Below are positions 19,669-29,440 of a stretch of DNA of 64,000 bases, in pieces (within the stretch, counting starts at the first letter, position 1; the number at the start of each line of letters is the position of its first letter). The position numbers were made by a program, and so were the translations under genes. The notes beneath the pieces are model-generated. The model was given only the letters and a program-made list of their open reading frames with translations, did not search any database and had not been told where the DNA came from. Origin of the DNA: an uncultured Bacteroidia bacterium (lineage in GTDB: Bacteria > Bacteroidota > Bacteroidia > Bacteroidales > UBA932); NCBI GenBank assembly GCA_902774155.1, contig CACYHF010000013.1, positions 22,935 through 86,934 on the forward strand. The letters are read 5' to 3'.

Positions 19669-20373
19669 ATGAAGAAAGTTCTTCTGCTCCTGGCAGCGCT
19701 CCTGTTCACGCTCCCACTCCTGGCCGGTGAGCCCTATTTCTGCACCCGTCCCGGCACCAAACTGTATTATGAGCGTTACAGGGCCAAGGACCACAAACTC
19801 ACCCAGACGACGCTGTTTGAGATAGACGCTTACAACGGTTCGCAAGTGCACTATGCCATTACCCTGAAAAAGGCCAACGGCAGTGACATATACGGCGGCA
19901 GGACCCTTCAGACGGCCTATATTGCCCCTAATGGGGATGTCGCCATGGATTTCGGGCAAACGGTGAAAGGCTTTCTCCGGAATATGTTTTCGGGTATGAA
20001 AATCACCACAACGGAATCCCGTGCGCTGCTCCCGGAGAATATGCAGCCGGGAGACACCCTGCCGGAGACGCATTGTGCCGTGAAAATAGCGGGCTTTTCG
20101 GCGAAATTTGATATAACGGAACGCTCCGTCCTGCGCCGGGAGCAGATCACCACGTCCGCCGGCACCTTTGACTGTATGGTGGTACGGGAGCGCAAACAGG
20201 AAAACGCGCCTTTACACCACCACGACAACTGGCTGGATAACTATTACGTGCCGGGGCTGGGTTACGTCCGCCACGACAAGTACGACAAGAATATGCGCCT
20301 GTTGGAAAGCGAGGTTCTGATCAGTATTGAGGAGCCTGCTGCTGCGCCTGCAGCCAGTGATGGCCAGCTTTGA
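19669..20373 (+). CDS. Secreted TapB/DUF3108-like protein
   Basis: A 234-residue protein with signal peptide MKKVLLLLAALLFTLPLLAG. The all-beta remainder contains GTKLYYERY, a central DITERSV and GLGYVRHDKYD, a layout seen in Bacteroidota periplasmic proteins of the TapB/DUF3108 type. The function is unknown. Its 3' end overlaps the opposing gene by 53 bp, unusual in this otherwise cleanly spaced region. Confidence 0.65.
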   Translation: MKKVLLLLAALLFTLPLLAGEPYFCTRPGTKLYYERYRAKDHKLTQTTLFEIDAYNGSQVHYAITLKKANGSDIYGGRTLQTAYIAPNGDVAMDFGQTVKGFLRNMFSGMKITTTESRALLPENMQPGDTLPETHCAVKIAGFSAKFDITERSVLRREQITTSAGTFDCMVVRERKQENAPLHHHDNWLDNYYVPGLGYVRHDKYDKNMRLLESEVLISIEEPAAAPAASDGQL

Positions 20374-21382
20374 TGGACAGGATGTCGTCCGGTGCATCCA
20401 GTTGAAAACGGCTGTCGCGGGAAAGGAAGAAGTTGTTGAAGTGGGAACCCAGGCAGGTTACCCAAAGGGGCACGCCCATTTCCCGGGCCGATGCTCCCCA
20501 TAGGAAATTCCCGAAATTGAAGTGATTGTGGGCCAGCGTTCCCTCTTTTTCTGTTTGGGTAATGTAGTAGGTGTCGGAGGAAATCCCGTACTCCGGCCTT
20601 ACGGCGAAGTCCAGCGCGCCTCCGTGGGAACTGTTCTTCAGCAGGAAAGCACAGCCCGGAAACAGTCCCTTGTGGGCGGCGTGCTCCGCCCCGCAACTGT
20701 CCATGGCTGCGGTGATGTATTCTTGGGGAACCAGTACGGCCCGGCTGCCCGGCCCCACGTGGTTGGCGTCATATTTCGGGTCTGCGAAGCGGGCGGCCAC
20801 GGGTGCTTTTCCCGCTCCCTGCCACAGGAGAAGGAGACCTTCGCCCTGCCCGGAGCGGACACGGCTCAGGAAGCGGCCGTCGGCCGCAAAGAGGAAGTTA
20901 TTCCCGTCCAGGGGGTCCGGGGAAAAGAGTGTATCCTGCGCGCAGAGGCGGCTTCCTTCCAGCGCCAGCTGCCATTCGGCCGCCGGGTCTGGCGCCGGGG
21001 GCAGGGCCGTGCGGAGGGCCCGGCGATAGGCCGAAGTATCGGCCATGTTGGCAGAAAGCGAATCCCTGAGTCCGGAAGGGCCGTAGACGGCCAGGGAAGT
21101 CACCTGGTCTCCGGCATACGTGTAGGACCTCCGTTCCCAGTGCTGATCGTCTTGGTAATACGTCACCTGCGAGGGATGGAGGCCCTCATTGGGATAGGCG
21201 TAAGCCTTCAGGCTGAGCGTGTTGCCCAGGGAGTCCATATGACTGATGACAAGGGGCCTGTTCCCGTCCCAGAGTACGTCCGTGCGCGTTCCGTCCGTGC
21301 CCAAAATGGCCTGCCCGTAGGAGGCTACGGACACGCACGCGAGCAGGACGGAAAGATGCAAGAACTTGAATAGGAGTTTCAT
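20321..21382 (-). CDS. Secreted protein with polymorphic-toxin (type 44)-like C-terminus
   Basis: A 353-residue protein with signal peptide ending SVASYGQ. The middle has an RHS/YD-like stretch (WERRSYTYAGDQVTSL). The C-terminal 110 residues contain DFAVRPEYG, HNHFNFGNFLWGASAREMG and DILSIKAGHHW, which resemble the Ntox44 domain found at the ends of RHS polymorphic toxins. No immunity gene is obvious nearby. It may be a domesticated or stand-alone effector; the domain call rests on motif memory only. A TACCTTTG box ends 5 nt before the ATG. Confidence 0.55.
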   Translation of the reverse strand: MKLLFKFLHLSVLLACVSVASYGQAILGTDGTRTDVLWDGNRPLVISHMDSLGNTLSLKAYAYPNEGLHPSQVTYYQDDQHWERRSYTYAGDQVTSLAVYGPSGLRDSLSANMADTSAYRRALRTALPPAPDPAAEWQLALEGSRLCAQDTLFSPDPLDGNNFLFAADGRFLSRVRSGQGEGLLLLWQGAGKAPVAARFADPKYDANHVGPGSRAVLVPQEYITAAMDSCGAEHAAHKGLFPGCAFLLKNSSHGGALDFAVRPEYGISSDTYYITQTEKEGTLAHNHFNFGNFLWGASAREMGVPLWVTCLGSHFNNFFLSRDSRFQLDAPDDILSIKAGHHWLQAQQQAPQY

Positions 21383-21384
21383 TG

Positions 21385-21415
21385 TTGCAAAGGTAAGATA
21401 ATTTCGTTACATTTG
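21385..21415. promoter_or_regulatory. Overlapping divergent promoters (toxin-like gene and xseA)
   Basis: Minus strand: TACCTTTG at 21388-21395, 5 nt before ATG 21382. Plus strand: TTG 21385-21387, 20-nt spacer, TACATTTG 21408-21415, 17 nt before the xseA start. Confidence 0.6.
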
Positions 21416-21432
21416 TAGGAATTGGAAACATC

Positions 21433-22773
21433 TTGGAGGACAGGCATTACATAGACCTTCTGGAACTGCAGACCAGCATCAAGGAGAGCATCGCAGATGC
21501 CTTTCCGGGCAAATACTGGGTCAAGGCGGAAATCGCCTCCTGGAGCCCCCGGAACAACGGTCACTGTTATCTGAGCCTCACGCAAAGCCGGGGCGGCAAG
21601 TCCGTGGCAGAGGCCCGCGCCGTAATCTGGAAATGGAACTATCCCACCCTCAAAGCCCTGTTCGAAGAGCAGACCGGCCAAAGCCTGCAGGCCGGCATCA
21701 CCGTGCTGGTGCGGGTGCAGGTGAATTTCAGCGAACTGTACGGCATTTCCCTGTACATAGATGACATTGATACGTCCTTCACGCTGGGCCAGCAGGCGCT
21801 GGAGCGCAAACGCAATATAGAGCGGCTGCAGAAAGACGGCTACATGGATATGCAGAAGGAACTGGCCCTGCCGGACCTTCCGTACCGCCTGGCCGTGATC
21901 ACTTCCCATACCGCCGCCGGTTATCAGGACTTCCGCAACCACCTGCTGCACAACCCGGAGGGCTACGCCTTCCAGCTGGACCTGTATGAGGCCCTGATGC
22001 AGGGGGAACAGGCGCCGGCCTCCATTATGGCCGCCCTGGAAGAGGCGGCAGGGGAAGGCTACGACGCCATCCTCATCCTCCGCGGCGGCGGCAGCGAACT
22101 GGACCTGGCCTGCTTCGACGATTATGAACTTGCCATCGCCATCGCCACCTGTCCGGTGCCGGTTATTACCGCCATCGGCCACGACAAAGACGTTCACATT
22201 GCCGATATGGTGGCCCACAATTCCGTGAAAACGCCCACCGCTCTGGCGGATTTGTTCCTGGAAGCGTACGAGGCGCAGGATGCGCTCATAGACCGCCTGG
22301 GCCAGCGGATTGCCACGGCCGCACAGCGGCTGGTGAACCGGCAGGAACTCCGGCTGGGCAATGCTGAGGCCGCTATCGGCCGGGCCATCCAGCGGCGTCT
22401 GGGCGCCTTGGAACTGCTGCTGCAGCGCAGCGTGGCCCGCATTTCCAAAGGCCTCCTGCACAAATACGCCGACGTAGCGCGTCTCTCGGATGCTGCCGCC
22501 CACCGCATCAAGTTTGCCGCCGTTGCCAAAGTGAGTGCGGAAACCTCCCGGGTGGCCCTGAAAGAGGCCCTCATTGGCGCCTCGGATCCCCGCAAGATCC
22601 TGGGACTGGGATATGTCCTGGTCACCGGGAAAGACAACAAAGTCCTGAAAACCGTAGACCGTGTGGCCGTAGGGGACCGCATCGGCGTCCGTTTCAGCGA
22701 CGGTTCCCTCACCGCCAAGGTGGATGAAATATACAGTGACAGAATAAACCAGTTTAACACGAAAACAGCATAG
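21433..22773 (+). CDS. xseA: Exodeoxyribonuclease VII large subunit
   Basis: A 446-residue catalytic subunit of ExoVII, which degrades single-stranded DNA. It has an N-terminal OB-fold, then the catalytic core with RGGGSELDLACFDDYELA near residue 215 and ITAIGHDKD near 240, then a helical coiled-coil stalk. The start appears to be TTG 21433 because no ATG is in frame nearby and the promoter is just upstream. Confidence 0.93.
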   Translation: MEDRHYIDLLELQTSIKESIADAFPGKYWVKAEIASWSPRNNGHCYLSLTQSRGGKSVAEARAVIWKWNYPTLKALFEEQTGQSLQAGITVLVRVQVNFSELYGISLYIDDIDTSFTLGQQALERKRNIERLQKDGYMDMQKELALPDLPYRLAVITSHTAAGYQDFRNHLLHNPEGYAFQLDLYEALMQGEQAPASIMAALEEAAGEGYDAILILRGGGSELDLACFDDYELAIAIATCPVPVITAIGHDKDVHIADMVAHNSVKTPTALADLFLEAYEAQDALIDRLGQRIATAAQRLVNRQELRLGNAEAAIGRAIQRRLGALELLLQRSVARISKGLLHKYADVARLSDAAAHRIKFAAVAKVSAETSRVALKEALIGASDPRKILGLGYVLVTGKDNKVLKTVDRVAVGDRIGVRFSDGSLTAKVDEIYSDRINQFNTKTA

Positions 22774-22802
22774 GAGATACCCGATCGGGTCGGGTATGAC
22801 GA
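22774..22802 (+). repeat. Palindromic element between xseA and xseB
   Basis: ATACCCGA pairs with TCGGGTAT around a short loop. The reverse complement matches 59853-59882 inside ileS over the full length, with one indel and two stem changes that keep pairing. It fills almost the whole xseA-xseB gap. Confidence 0.75.
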
Positions 22803-22805
22803 GGT

Positions 22806-22991
22806 ATGGAAAAATTTGATTACGCCAAGGCCATTGCCGAATTGGAAGAAATCGCCTCCAAGGTGGAGAATCCGGAAACCAAGCTGGACGACATTGACGC
22901 GCTGGTGGGCCGGAGCAAGGAACTCCTGAAACAGTGCCGGGAGTACCTCCGTACGGTGAAAGAGAAGATTGATTCATTAGATAATGATTAA
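22806..22991 (+). CDS. xseB: Exodeoxyribonuclease VII small subunit
   Basis: A 61-residue helical protein (MEKFDYAKAIAELEEIASKV) that binds along the XseA coiled coil. Length and helix pattern are normal for the family. It lies directly after xseA apart from the palindromic element. Confidence 0.93.
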   Translation: MEKFDYAKAIAELEEIASKVENPETKLDDIDALVGRSKELLKQCREYLRTVKEKIDSLDND

Positions 22992-22997
22992 CCGCAT

Positions 22998-24995
22998 ATG
23001 AAAAAGATTTACGAGACCGACCCCTGGCTCATGCCCTACAAAGACGCCATCGACGCCCGGCACGAGCACATCTGGCAAACCCTGAAGCATATTGCCGGCG
23101 ACGGCCTGCTGAAGGATGCCGTGAACAACCATATGTACTACGGCCTGCACCGCTGCGCAGACGGCAGCTGGGTGTTCCGGGAGTTCGCCCCCAATGCCAA
23201 CAAGATCTACCTCATCGGCGATTTCAACAACTGGAAACGTACGGACGGCTATGCCCTCAAGCCCCTGGGGAAAGGCAACTGGGAGCTCAAGGTCCCGGAA
23301 ATGTTCCTCCGGCACGGCCAGCTGTACAAGCTGTACATCGAATGGCCCGGCGGCGGGGGAGAGCGCCTGCCCTCCTATGCCACCCGCGTGGTTCAGGACG
23401 AAGTAACCAAGGTGTTCAGTGCCCAGGTGTGGGCACCGGCCCAAAAGTATGTCTGGAAGCACGGTCACGCCGGAAAACGGCCGCATCCGTTCATCTATGA
23501 GTGCCACATCGGCATGGCCTCGGAAAAGGAAAAGGTGGGCAGCTTCGAGGAATTCCGCACAGAGGTGCTGCCGCGCGTGAAGAAGCTGGGCTATGACACC
23601 ATCCAGATCATGGCGCTGCAGGAGCATCCGTATTACGGTTCCTTCGGCTATCAGGTGAGCAATTTCTTCGCCCTTAGCTCCCGTTTCGGCACGCCCGAGG
23701 AGTTCAAGGCCCTGGTGGACGACGCCCACGGCAAGGGAATCGCCGTGGTTATGGACATCGTGCACAGCCACAGCGTGAAGAACACCCTGGAAGGCCTGGC
23801 CGAATTCGACGGAACGGATTATCTGTACTTCCACGGCGGCCCCAAGGGAGACCATCCCGCCTGGGGCTCCCGCTGCTTCGACTACGGCAAGGACGAAACC
23901 CGCTATTACCTGCTGTCCAACGTGAAATACTGGATGGAGGAATACCACATTGACGGTTTCCGCTTCGATGGCGTCACCTCCATGCTGTACTGGGACCACG
24001 GCCTGGGCAAGGATTTCGGCAATTACGGCCTGTACTTCGACGGCGGCGTGGACGAAGACGCCGTGATTTACCTGTCCCTGGCCACCCGGCTGGTGAAGGA
24101 GATGAACCCCAACGGCCTCACCATTGCGGAGGATGTATCGGCCATGGCGGGCCTGGCGGCGCCCTTCGAGGCCTTCGGCGTGGGCTTCGACTTCCGCATG
24201 AGCATGGGCGTGGCCGACCACTGGATCAAGTGGATCAAGGAACGCAGCGACGAACAGTGGTCCATGGGCGAAGTCTGGTGGGAACTCACGGGCAAGCGCG
24301 CGGAGGAAAAGACCATCTCCTATGCCGAATGCCACGACCAGGCCCTGGTGGGCGACAAGACCATCATCTTCCGCCTCATGGACAAGGAAATGTACTTCTG
24401 CATGAACAAGGGTTCGCAGAACGGCCTGGTGGACAGGGGCATCGCCCTGCACAAACTCATCCGCCTGGTCACGGCCGGCACCGCCGGCGACGGCTACCTG
24501 AATTTCATGGGCAACGAATTCGGCCATCCGGAATGGATCGACTTCCCGCGTGAGGGGAACGGCTGGTCCTTCAAATATGCCCGCCGGCAGTGGTCCCTGG
24601 CCGATAATCCGGCGCTCCGCTACGGCGATTTGCGCCAATTTGACGAAGATATGGTGCACCTCCTGCGCCGGGAAGGCATCCTGAACGTTCGCCCGGAACT
24701 TTTAGTGGCCGATGAACAGAAGAAAATCTTGATTTTCAAACGGAAAAACTGTATCTTTGCGCTGAATTTCTCGCCCACCGGTTCCTTCGCGGATTATGGC
24801 TTTTCCGCACCGGCCGGCACGTACGTGAATGTGCTGGACAGCGATGCTTCCCAATACGACGGCTATGGCCGTTTACAGGCCGGCGAAAAGCACGTGGCGG
24901 TGCCCGAGAGATGCCCGAACGGCAACCAGGCCTACGACCACACCCTCAAGGTGTATCTGCCGGCCCGGTGTGCCATAGTTTTGAAGCAAGTATAA
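22998..24995 (+). CDS. glgB: 1,4-alpha-glucan branching enzyme (GH13, eukaryotic type)
   Basis: A 665-residue enzyme that introduces alpha-1,6 branches into glycogen. An N-terminal CBM48-like domain (FREFAPNANKIYLIGDFNNW, near residue 57) precedes the GH13 barrel with VVMDIVHSH, DGFRFDGVTSM (nucleophile Asp), AEDVS and the final FMGNEFGHPEW. The size and motifs are closer to eukaryotic branching enzymes than to E. coli GlgB, as is common in Bacteroidota. It is first in the glycogen cluster, 6 nt after xseB. Confidence 0.93.
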   Translation: MKKIYETDPWLMPYKDAIDARHEHIWQTLKHIAGDGLLKDAVNNHMYYGLHRCADGSWVFREFAPNANKIYLIGDFNNWKRTDGYALKPLGKGNWELKVPEMFLRHGQLYKLYIEWPGGGGERLPSYATRVVQDEVTKVFSAQVWAPAQKYVWKHGHAGKRPHPFIYECHIGMASEKEKVGSFEEFRTEVLPRVKKLGYDTIQIMALQEHPYYGSFGYQVSNFFALSSRFGTPEEFKALVDDAHGKGIAVVMDIVHSHSVKNTLEGLAEFDGTDYLYFHGGPKGDHPAWGSRCFDYGKDETRYYLLSNVKYWMEEYHIDGFRFDGVTSMLYWDHGLGKDFGNYGLYFDGGVDEDAVIYLSLATRLVKEMNPNGLTIAEDVSAMAGLAAPFEAFGVGFDFRMSMGVADHWIKWIKERSDEQWSMGEVWWELTGKRAEEKTISYAECHDQALVGDKTIIFRLMDKEMYFCMNKGSQNGLVDRGIALHKLIRLVTAGTAGDGYLNFMGNEFGHPEWIDFPREGNGWSFKYARRQWSLADNPALRYGDLRQFDEDMVHLLRREGILNVRPELLVADEQKKILIFKRKNCIFALNFSPTGSFADYGFSAPAGTYVNVLDSDASQYDGYGRLQAGEKHVAVPERCPNGNQAYDHTLKVYLPARCAIVLKQV

Positions 24996-25005
24996 ACACA
25001 TATTT

Positions 25006-26934
25006 ATGGCTTTTCTGAAATTCAACAAGTCTGAACTCGTCAATCTCGAGTATTCCCTGAAGCGCGAGATTATCCTGGCGAACAAGACCGGCGCGTACTG
25101 CAACACGTCCATCGTGACGTGTAATACGCGGCGCTACCATGGCCTGCTGGCCGTTCCGGTGGAGCAGTTCGACGGATTCCGGCACATCCTGCTGAGTTCC
25201 CTGGACGAAAGCATCACCCTGCGCGGCAAGCGGTTCAACCTGGGCATCCACTGCTACGGAGACATCTATGAGCCCCGCGGGCACAAGTACATCGTGGACT
25301 TCGACGCAGACCCGGTTCCCGCCATCACCTACAAAATCGGTGAGATTGTCTTCCGCAAGGAGATCGCCCTGAGCCCGGACGAAAACCAGCTCCTCATCAA
25401 GTATGAGCTCCTGAACGCCCCTTCCAAGGTGAAGCTGGAGCTCAAGCCTTTCCTGGCTTTCCGCAACTTCCACGCCCTCACCGGGGAGAATGGCCAGGCC
25501 CGTACGGACTTCCAGCCCGTAGCCAACGGCGCCGCCTTCAATATGTACCCCGGCTTCCCGGACCTGAACCTGCAGCTGAGCACTTCGGCATCGGCCTTCA
25601 AGTACAATCCGGTGTGGTACAAGGGCATCACCTATTCGGACGAGATGCGCCGCGGCTACGACTGCCGCGAAGACCTCTGGGTCCCCGGCACCTTCGAAAC
25701 GGAAATGAAGGCGGGGGACACCCTGGTGTTCAGCGCCACCGCCGGTGAACCCGCCGTGGCCACCCGGCTCAAGCGCAAGTTCGCCGCCACGGTGGAAAAG
25801 ATCGGCCCCATCACGTCCTTCCAGGACCAGCTGGTGCGCCAGTGCAATTCCCTCGTCCGGGAAGACGGCGGCATCAAGCGTATTGTGGCGGGTTACAGCT
25901 GGCTGTTCACCGGCCTGCTGCGCGAAACCCTGCAGTCGCTGGCCGGCCTCACCCTGTACGGCAAGAACAGCCCCGCAGAATTTGAGGAAATCCTGGACAA
26001 CCTTATCCAGGCCAACCAGGAGCGCCTGAGCCGCCGCACCACGCAGGTGGAGGCGCCGCTGTTCCTGGCCGTGACCCTGCAGCAGTACATTGCCTACGGC
26101 GCGTCTGACAAGCAGGTGTGGGCCAAGTACGGTCCGGTGCTCAAGGGCATCCTGGAAAGCTACCTGCCCGGTGTGCGTCAGGAAGTGGCCATGCAGCCCA
26201 ACGGCCTGCTGTGGGCCCAGAAAGACGGCGTGGCCCTCACCTGGATGAACGCCTACATCAACGGCCGCGCCGTTACGGAGCGTGCCGGTTATCAGGTAGA
26301 AACCAACGCCCTGTGGTACAACGCCGTGGCCTTCGCCCTGGAGCATGAGCGCAAGAACAGCGCCTTCTATAAGAAGTTCATCACCATCAAGGAACTCATC
26401 GAGCAGAACTTCCAGCCCCTGTTCTGGAATGCAGACCTGGGCTTCCTGGCCGATTACGTGGACAATGGCGGCCAGCATATGGAACTGCGTCCCAACCAGC
26501 TGTGGGCCGTTTCGCTGGACCACCGCTGCGTAGACGACGAAGTGGTGGGTGAAGTGATGCGCGTAGTGAACTCAGAACTGGTCACCCGCCGCGGCATCCG
26601 CACCCTGAGCCCGCGTGATATCCGTTACAAGGGCGTGTACGAAGGCTCCCAGATCCAGCGCGACGAAGCTTACCAGAACGGCTGCGCCTGGCCTTTCCTG
26701 CTGGCCCAGTACTGCTACGCCAGCTTCAACATGATGGGCAAGAACTTCATCAAGCGGGCCGAATGGCTCACGGAAGGCTTCTACGAAGACCTCTCCAAGC
26801 ACGGCGTGGGCTGCTTCAGTGAGCTTTATGACGGAGACCCGCCGCACGAGCCTCACGGCGCCATCTCATCGGCCATGACCACCGCCGCCCTTCTGAATAT
26901 CAACTGGCTCATCGAAAAATACAGGGAGGAATAA
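25006..26934 (+). CDS. Glycogen debranching enzyme (GH133, amylo-alpha-1,6-glucosidase)
   Basis: A 642-residue cytosolic enzyme removing alpha-1,6-linked glucose. An N-terminal beta domain (about residues 1-260, starting LVNLEYSLKREIILANKTGA) is followed by the (alpha/alpha)6 GDE catalytic domain with RETLQSLAGLTLYG, QPNGLLWAQKDGVALTWMNA and CAWPFLLAQYCYA. It follows glgB by 10 nt in the same operon. Confidence 0.92.
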   Translation: MAFLKFNKSELVNLEYSLKREIILANKTGAYCNTSIVTCNTRRYHGLLAVPVEQFDGFRHILLSSLDESITLRGKRFNLGIHCYGDIYEPRGHKYIVDFDADPVPAITYKIGEIVFRKEIALSPDENQLLIKYELLNAPSKVKLELKPFLAFRNFHALTGENGQARTDFQPVANGAAFNMYPGFPDLNLQLSTSASAFKYNPVWYKGITYSDEMRRGYDCREDLWVPGTFETEMKAGDTLVFSATAGEPAVATRLKRKFAATVEKIGPITSFQDQLVRQCNSLVREDGGIKRIVAGYSWLFTGLLRETLQSLAGLTLYGKNSPAEFEEILDNLIQANQERLSRRTTQVEAPLFLAVTLQQYIAYGASDKQVWAKYGPVLKGILESYLPGVRQEVAMQPNGLLWAQKDGVALTWMNAYINGRAVTERAGYQVETNALWYNAVAFALEHERKNSAFYKKFITIKELIEQNFQPLFWNADLGFLADYVDNGGQHMELRPNQLWAVSLDHRCVDDEVVGEVMRVVNSELVTRRGIRTLSPRDIRYKGVYEGSQIQRDEAYQNGCAWPFLLAQYCYASFNMMGKNFIKRAEWLTEGFYEDLSKHGVGCFSELYDGDPPHEPHGAISSAMTTAALLNINWLIEKYREE

Positions 26935-26937
26935 GCA

Positions 26938-28190
26938 ATGAGAGTACTAATGTTCGGTTGGGAGTTCCCTCCCCATATCGCAGGCGGTCTGGGTACGGCC
27001 TGTGAAGGTATCGTAAAAGGCCTGGCCTACAACGGCGTGGAAACGCTGTTCGTGATGCCGTCGGCCTCCGGTGACGAAGACCAGAGCGCCACCACCATCA
27101 TCAACGCCTCGGACGTTCCCGTAGACACCGTATCCGAGAGCGTGGAAGAATACCTGGACAAGGTGAAATTCATCCACATCGGCTCCAACATGATCCCTTA
27201 CGCCAATCCGGAGGAATTCTCCAAGCTGGTGGAAGAGGAGAAAAAGCGCCAGGTGAAGGATTTCGCCATCAGCTATGGACAGAAATACAAGTTCTCCGGC
27301 AAGTACGGCGCCAACCTCATGGAGGAAGTGGCCCGCTACGCTATGGTGGGCGGCACCATCGCCATGCAGCGCAAAGATGACTTCGACGTCATCCACGCCC
27401 ATGACTGGCTCACGTATTACGCCGGCATCGCCGCCAAGGAACTCACCGGCAAGCCGCTGGTGATCCACGTGCACGCCACTTCGTTCGACCGCGGCAGTGT
27501 GGACAACATCGACACCCGCGTGTTGTTATCACGGTTAGTGACCTCACCCGCAACATCGTCATCACCCGCTACGGCATCGATCCCGGCAAGGTGGTCACCG
27601 TGCACAACGCGGTAGACTTCAGCGGCCGTGAGAACCTGCAGGTGGAACGCGGCGTAAAAGATCCCGTGGTTACTTTCCTGGGCCGTATCACCTACCAGAA
27701 AGGTCCGGAATACTTCATCGAAGCCGCCGCCAAGGTGCTCAAGCGCACCAAGAACGTCCGCTTCGTGATGGCCGGCAGCGGTGACATGATGAACCGCGCC
27801 ATCCGCCATGCAGCCCGCCTGGGCATCAGCGACCGTTTCCACTTCACGGGCTTCCTCCGCGGCATGGATGTGCAGAAGATGTTCGCCCTCTCGGATGTGT
27901 ACATCATGCCTTCCATCTCGGAGCCGTTCGGCATTTCCCCGCTGGAGGCCATGCGTACCGGCGTTCCGTCCATCATCTCCAAGCAGTCCGGCGCTGCGGA
28001 AATCCTGCACTACGCCTTTAAGATCGACTTCTGGGATGTGGACGCCATGGCCGATGACATCCACGCGCTCCTGAGCTATCCGGCCCTGGCCGATTTCAGC
28101 GCCCGCATGGGCTTCGACGAGGTGAACGCCCTCAAATGGAACGGCGCCTGCGCCAAGATGAAAAAAGTTTACGAATCAGTAATTAAATAG
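26938..28190 (+). pseudogene. GT4 glycogen synthase-like glycosyltransferase, frame-broken
   Basis: The N-terminal half (26938-27615 frame) starts MRVLMFGWEFPPHIAGGLGT and is normal through SFDRGSVDNIDTRV. The rest is in another frame: VVITVSDLTRNIVITRYGID, then FLGRITYQKGPEYF and the E-x7-E motif SEPFGISPLEAM. The break is near 27520-27526, where the usual dozen or so residues before VSDLTR are missing. The cause is either a small deletion or an assembly error. An intact protein would transfer glucose from a nucleotide sugar. A second synthase (GT3 type) lies downstream and could replace it. Confidence 0.85.
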
Positions 28191-28195
28191 ATATT

Positions 28196-29437
28196 ATGGC
28201 AACCAAGAGCATCTGCCTGTATTTCCAGGTCCATCAGCCCACCCGGCTCCGCCTGTACCGCTTTTTCGATATCGGCAAGGATTCGCACTATTACGACGAC
28301 TTTGCCAACCGCACCATCCTGCGCCGCATCGCCCAGAAGTGCTACCTCCCGATGAACCAGCTCATGCTGGAGCTCATCAAACAGAACAAAGGCAAGTTCA
28401 AGATTGCCTATTCCATCTCCGGCAGCGCCCTGGAGCAGTTCCAGCGCTTCGCCCCGGATGTGATCGAGAGCTTCAAGGCCCTGGCCGCCACCGGTAAGGT
28501 GGAATTCCTGGCCGAAACCTATTATCACTCCCTGGCTTCCCTGGCCAGCGAGTCCGAGTTCCGTCACCAGGTGGCCAAGCACGCCGCCAAGATCGAGGAA
28601 CTCTTCGGCGTGAAGCCCACCGCCTTCCGCAACACGGAGCTCATCTATTCCAACGGCATCGGCGAAATGGTGTACGACATGGGCTATAAGACCATGCTCA
28701 CCGAAGGCGCCCGCCACATCATGGGTTGGAAGAGCCCCAACTACGTGTACACCGGCGAAACCCAGCCCAAGCTCAAGCTCCTGCTCCGCAACTACGGCCT
28801 GTCAGACGACATCGCCTTCCGCTTTGCCCAGCAGCCTGTCACCGCAGAGCAGTTTGTGGAGAAGATGAAGGAGAACGCCCAGGAAGGCGACATCGTGAAC
28901 TTGTTCATGGACTATGAAACCTTCGGCGAACACCAGGGTGTGGAAAGCGGCATCTTCGACTTCATGAAGGCCCTGCCCGCCGCCGTGATCAAGGACGGCA
29001 CCTTCGGCTTTGTAACGCCCACCGAGGCCACCAAGAAGGTGAAGCCCGTGGCCGACATCTCCGTGGAAGATCCCATCTCCTGGGCAGATGAGGAACGCGA
29101 CCTCACCGCCTGGCTGGGCAACGAACTCCAGAACGAGGCCTTCAAGAAGGTGTATGCCATGACGGAGAAACTCTCCATCGTGAACGACGTGGAACTGTGG
29201 GAAGACTTCGGCCATCTCCAGGAGAGCGACCATTTCTACTACATGTGCACCAAGTTCTTCTCCGACGGGGAAGTGCACAAGTATTTCAACCCGTACGACA
29301 CCCCGTACGAGGCCTTCATCAACTACATGAACGTGATTTCCGACTTCCAGATCCGCCTGGACGAAAAACGGGCGGCCCTCGACGTGAAGGAGACGGTTGC
29401 AGAGGAGTTGGGCAAGTCGAAGCGGAAGAAGAAATAA
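28196..29437 (+). CDS. GH57 family alpha-amylase/glucanotransferase
   Basis: A 413-residue GH57 glycosidase starting with the family signature YFQVHQPTRLRLYRFF. AFRNTELIYSN near residue 142 is the likely nucleophile (Glu) region, and FMDYETFGEHQ near 240 the likely acid (Asp) region. GH57 enzymes in Bacteroidota glycogen clusters trim or rearrange alpha-glucans in the cytoplasm; no signal peptide is present. Confidence 0.9.
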   Translation: MATKSICLYFQVHQPTRLRLYRFFDIGKDSHYYDDFANRTILRRIAQKCYLPMNQLMLELIKQNKGKFKIAYSISGSALEQFQRFAPDVIESFKALAATGKVEFLAETYYHSLASLASESEFRHQVAKHAAKIEELFGVKPTAFRNTELIYSNGIGEMVYDMGYKTMLTEGARHIMGWKSPNYVYTGETQPKLKLLLRNYGLSDDIAFRFAQQPVTAEQFVEKMKENAQEGDIVNLFMDYETFGEHQGVESGIFDFMKALPAAVIKDGTFGFVTPTEATKKVKPVADISVEDPISWADEERDLTAWLGNELQNEAFKKVYAMTEKLSIVNDVELWEDFGHLQESDHFYYMCTKFFSDGEVHKYFNPYDTPYEAFINYMNVISDFQIRLDEKRAALDVKETVAEELGKSKRKKK

Positions 29438-29440
29438 TCC

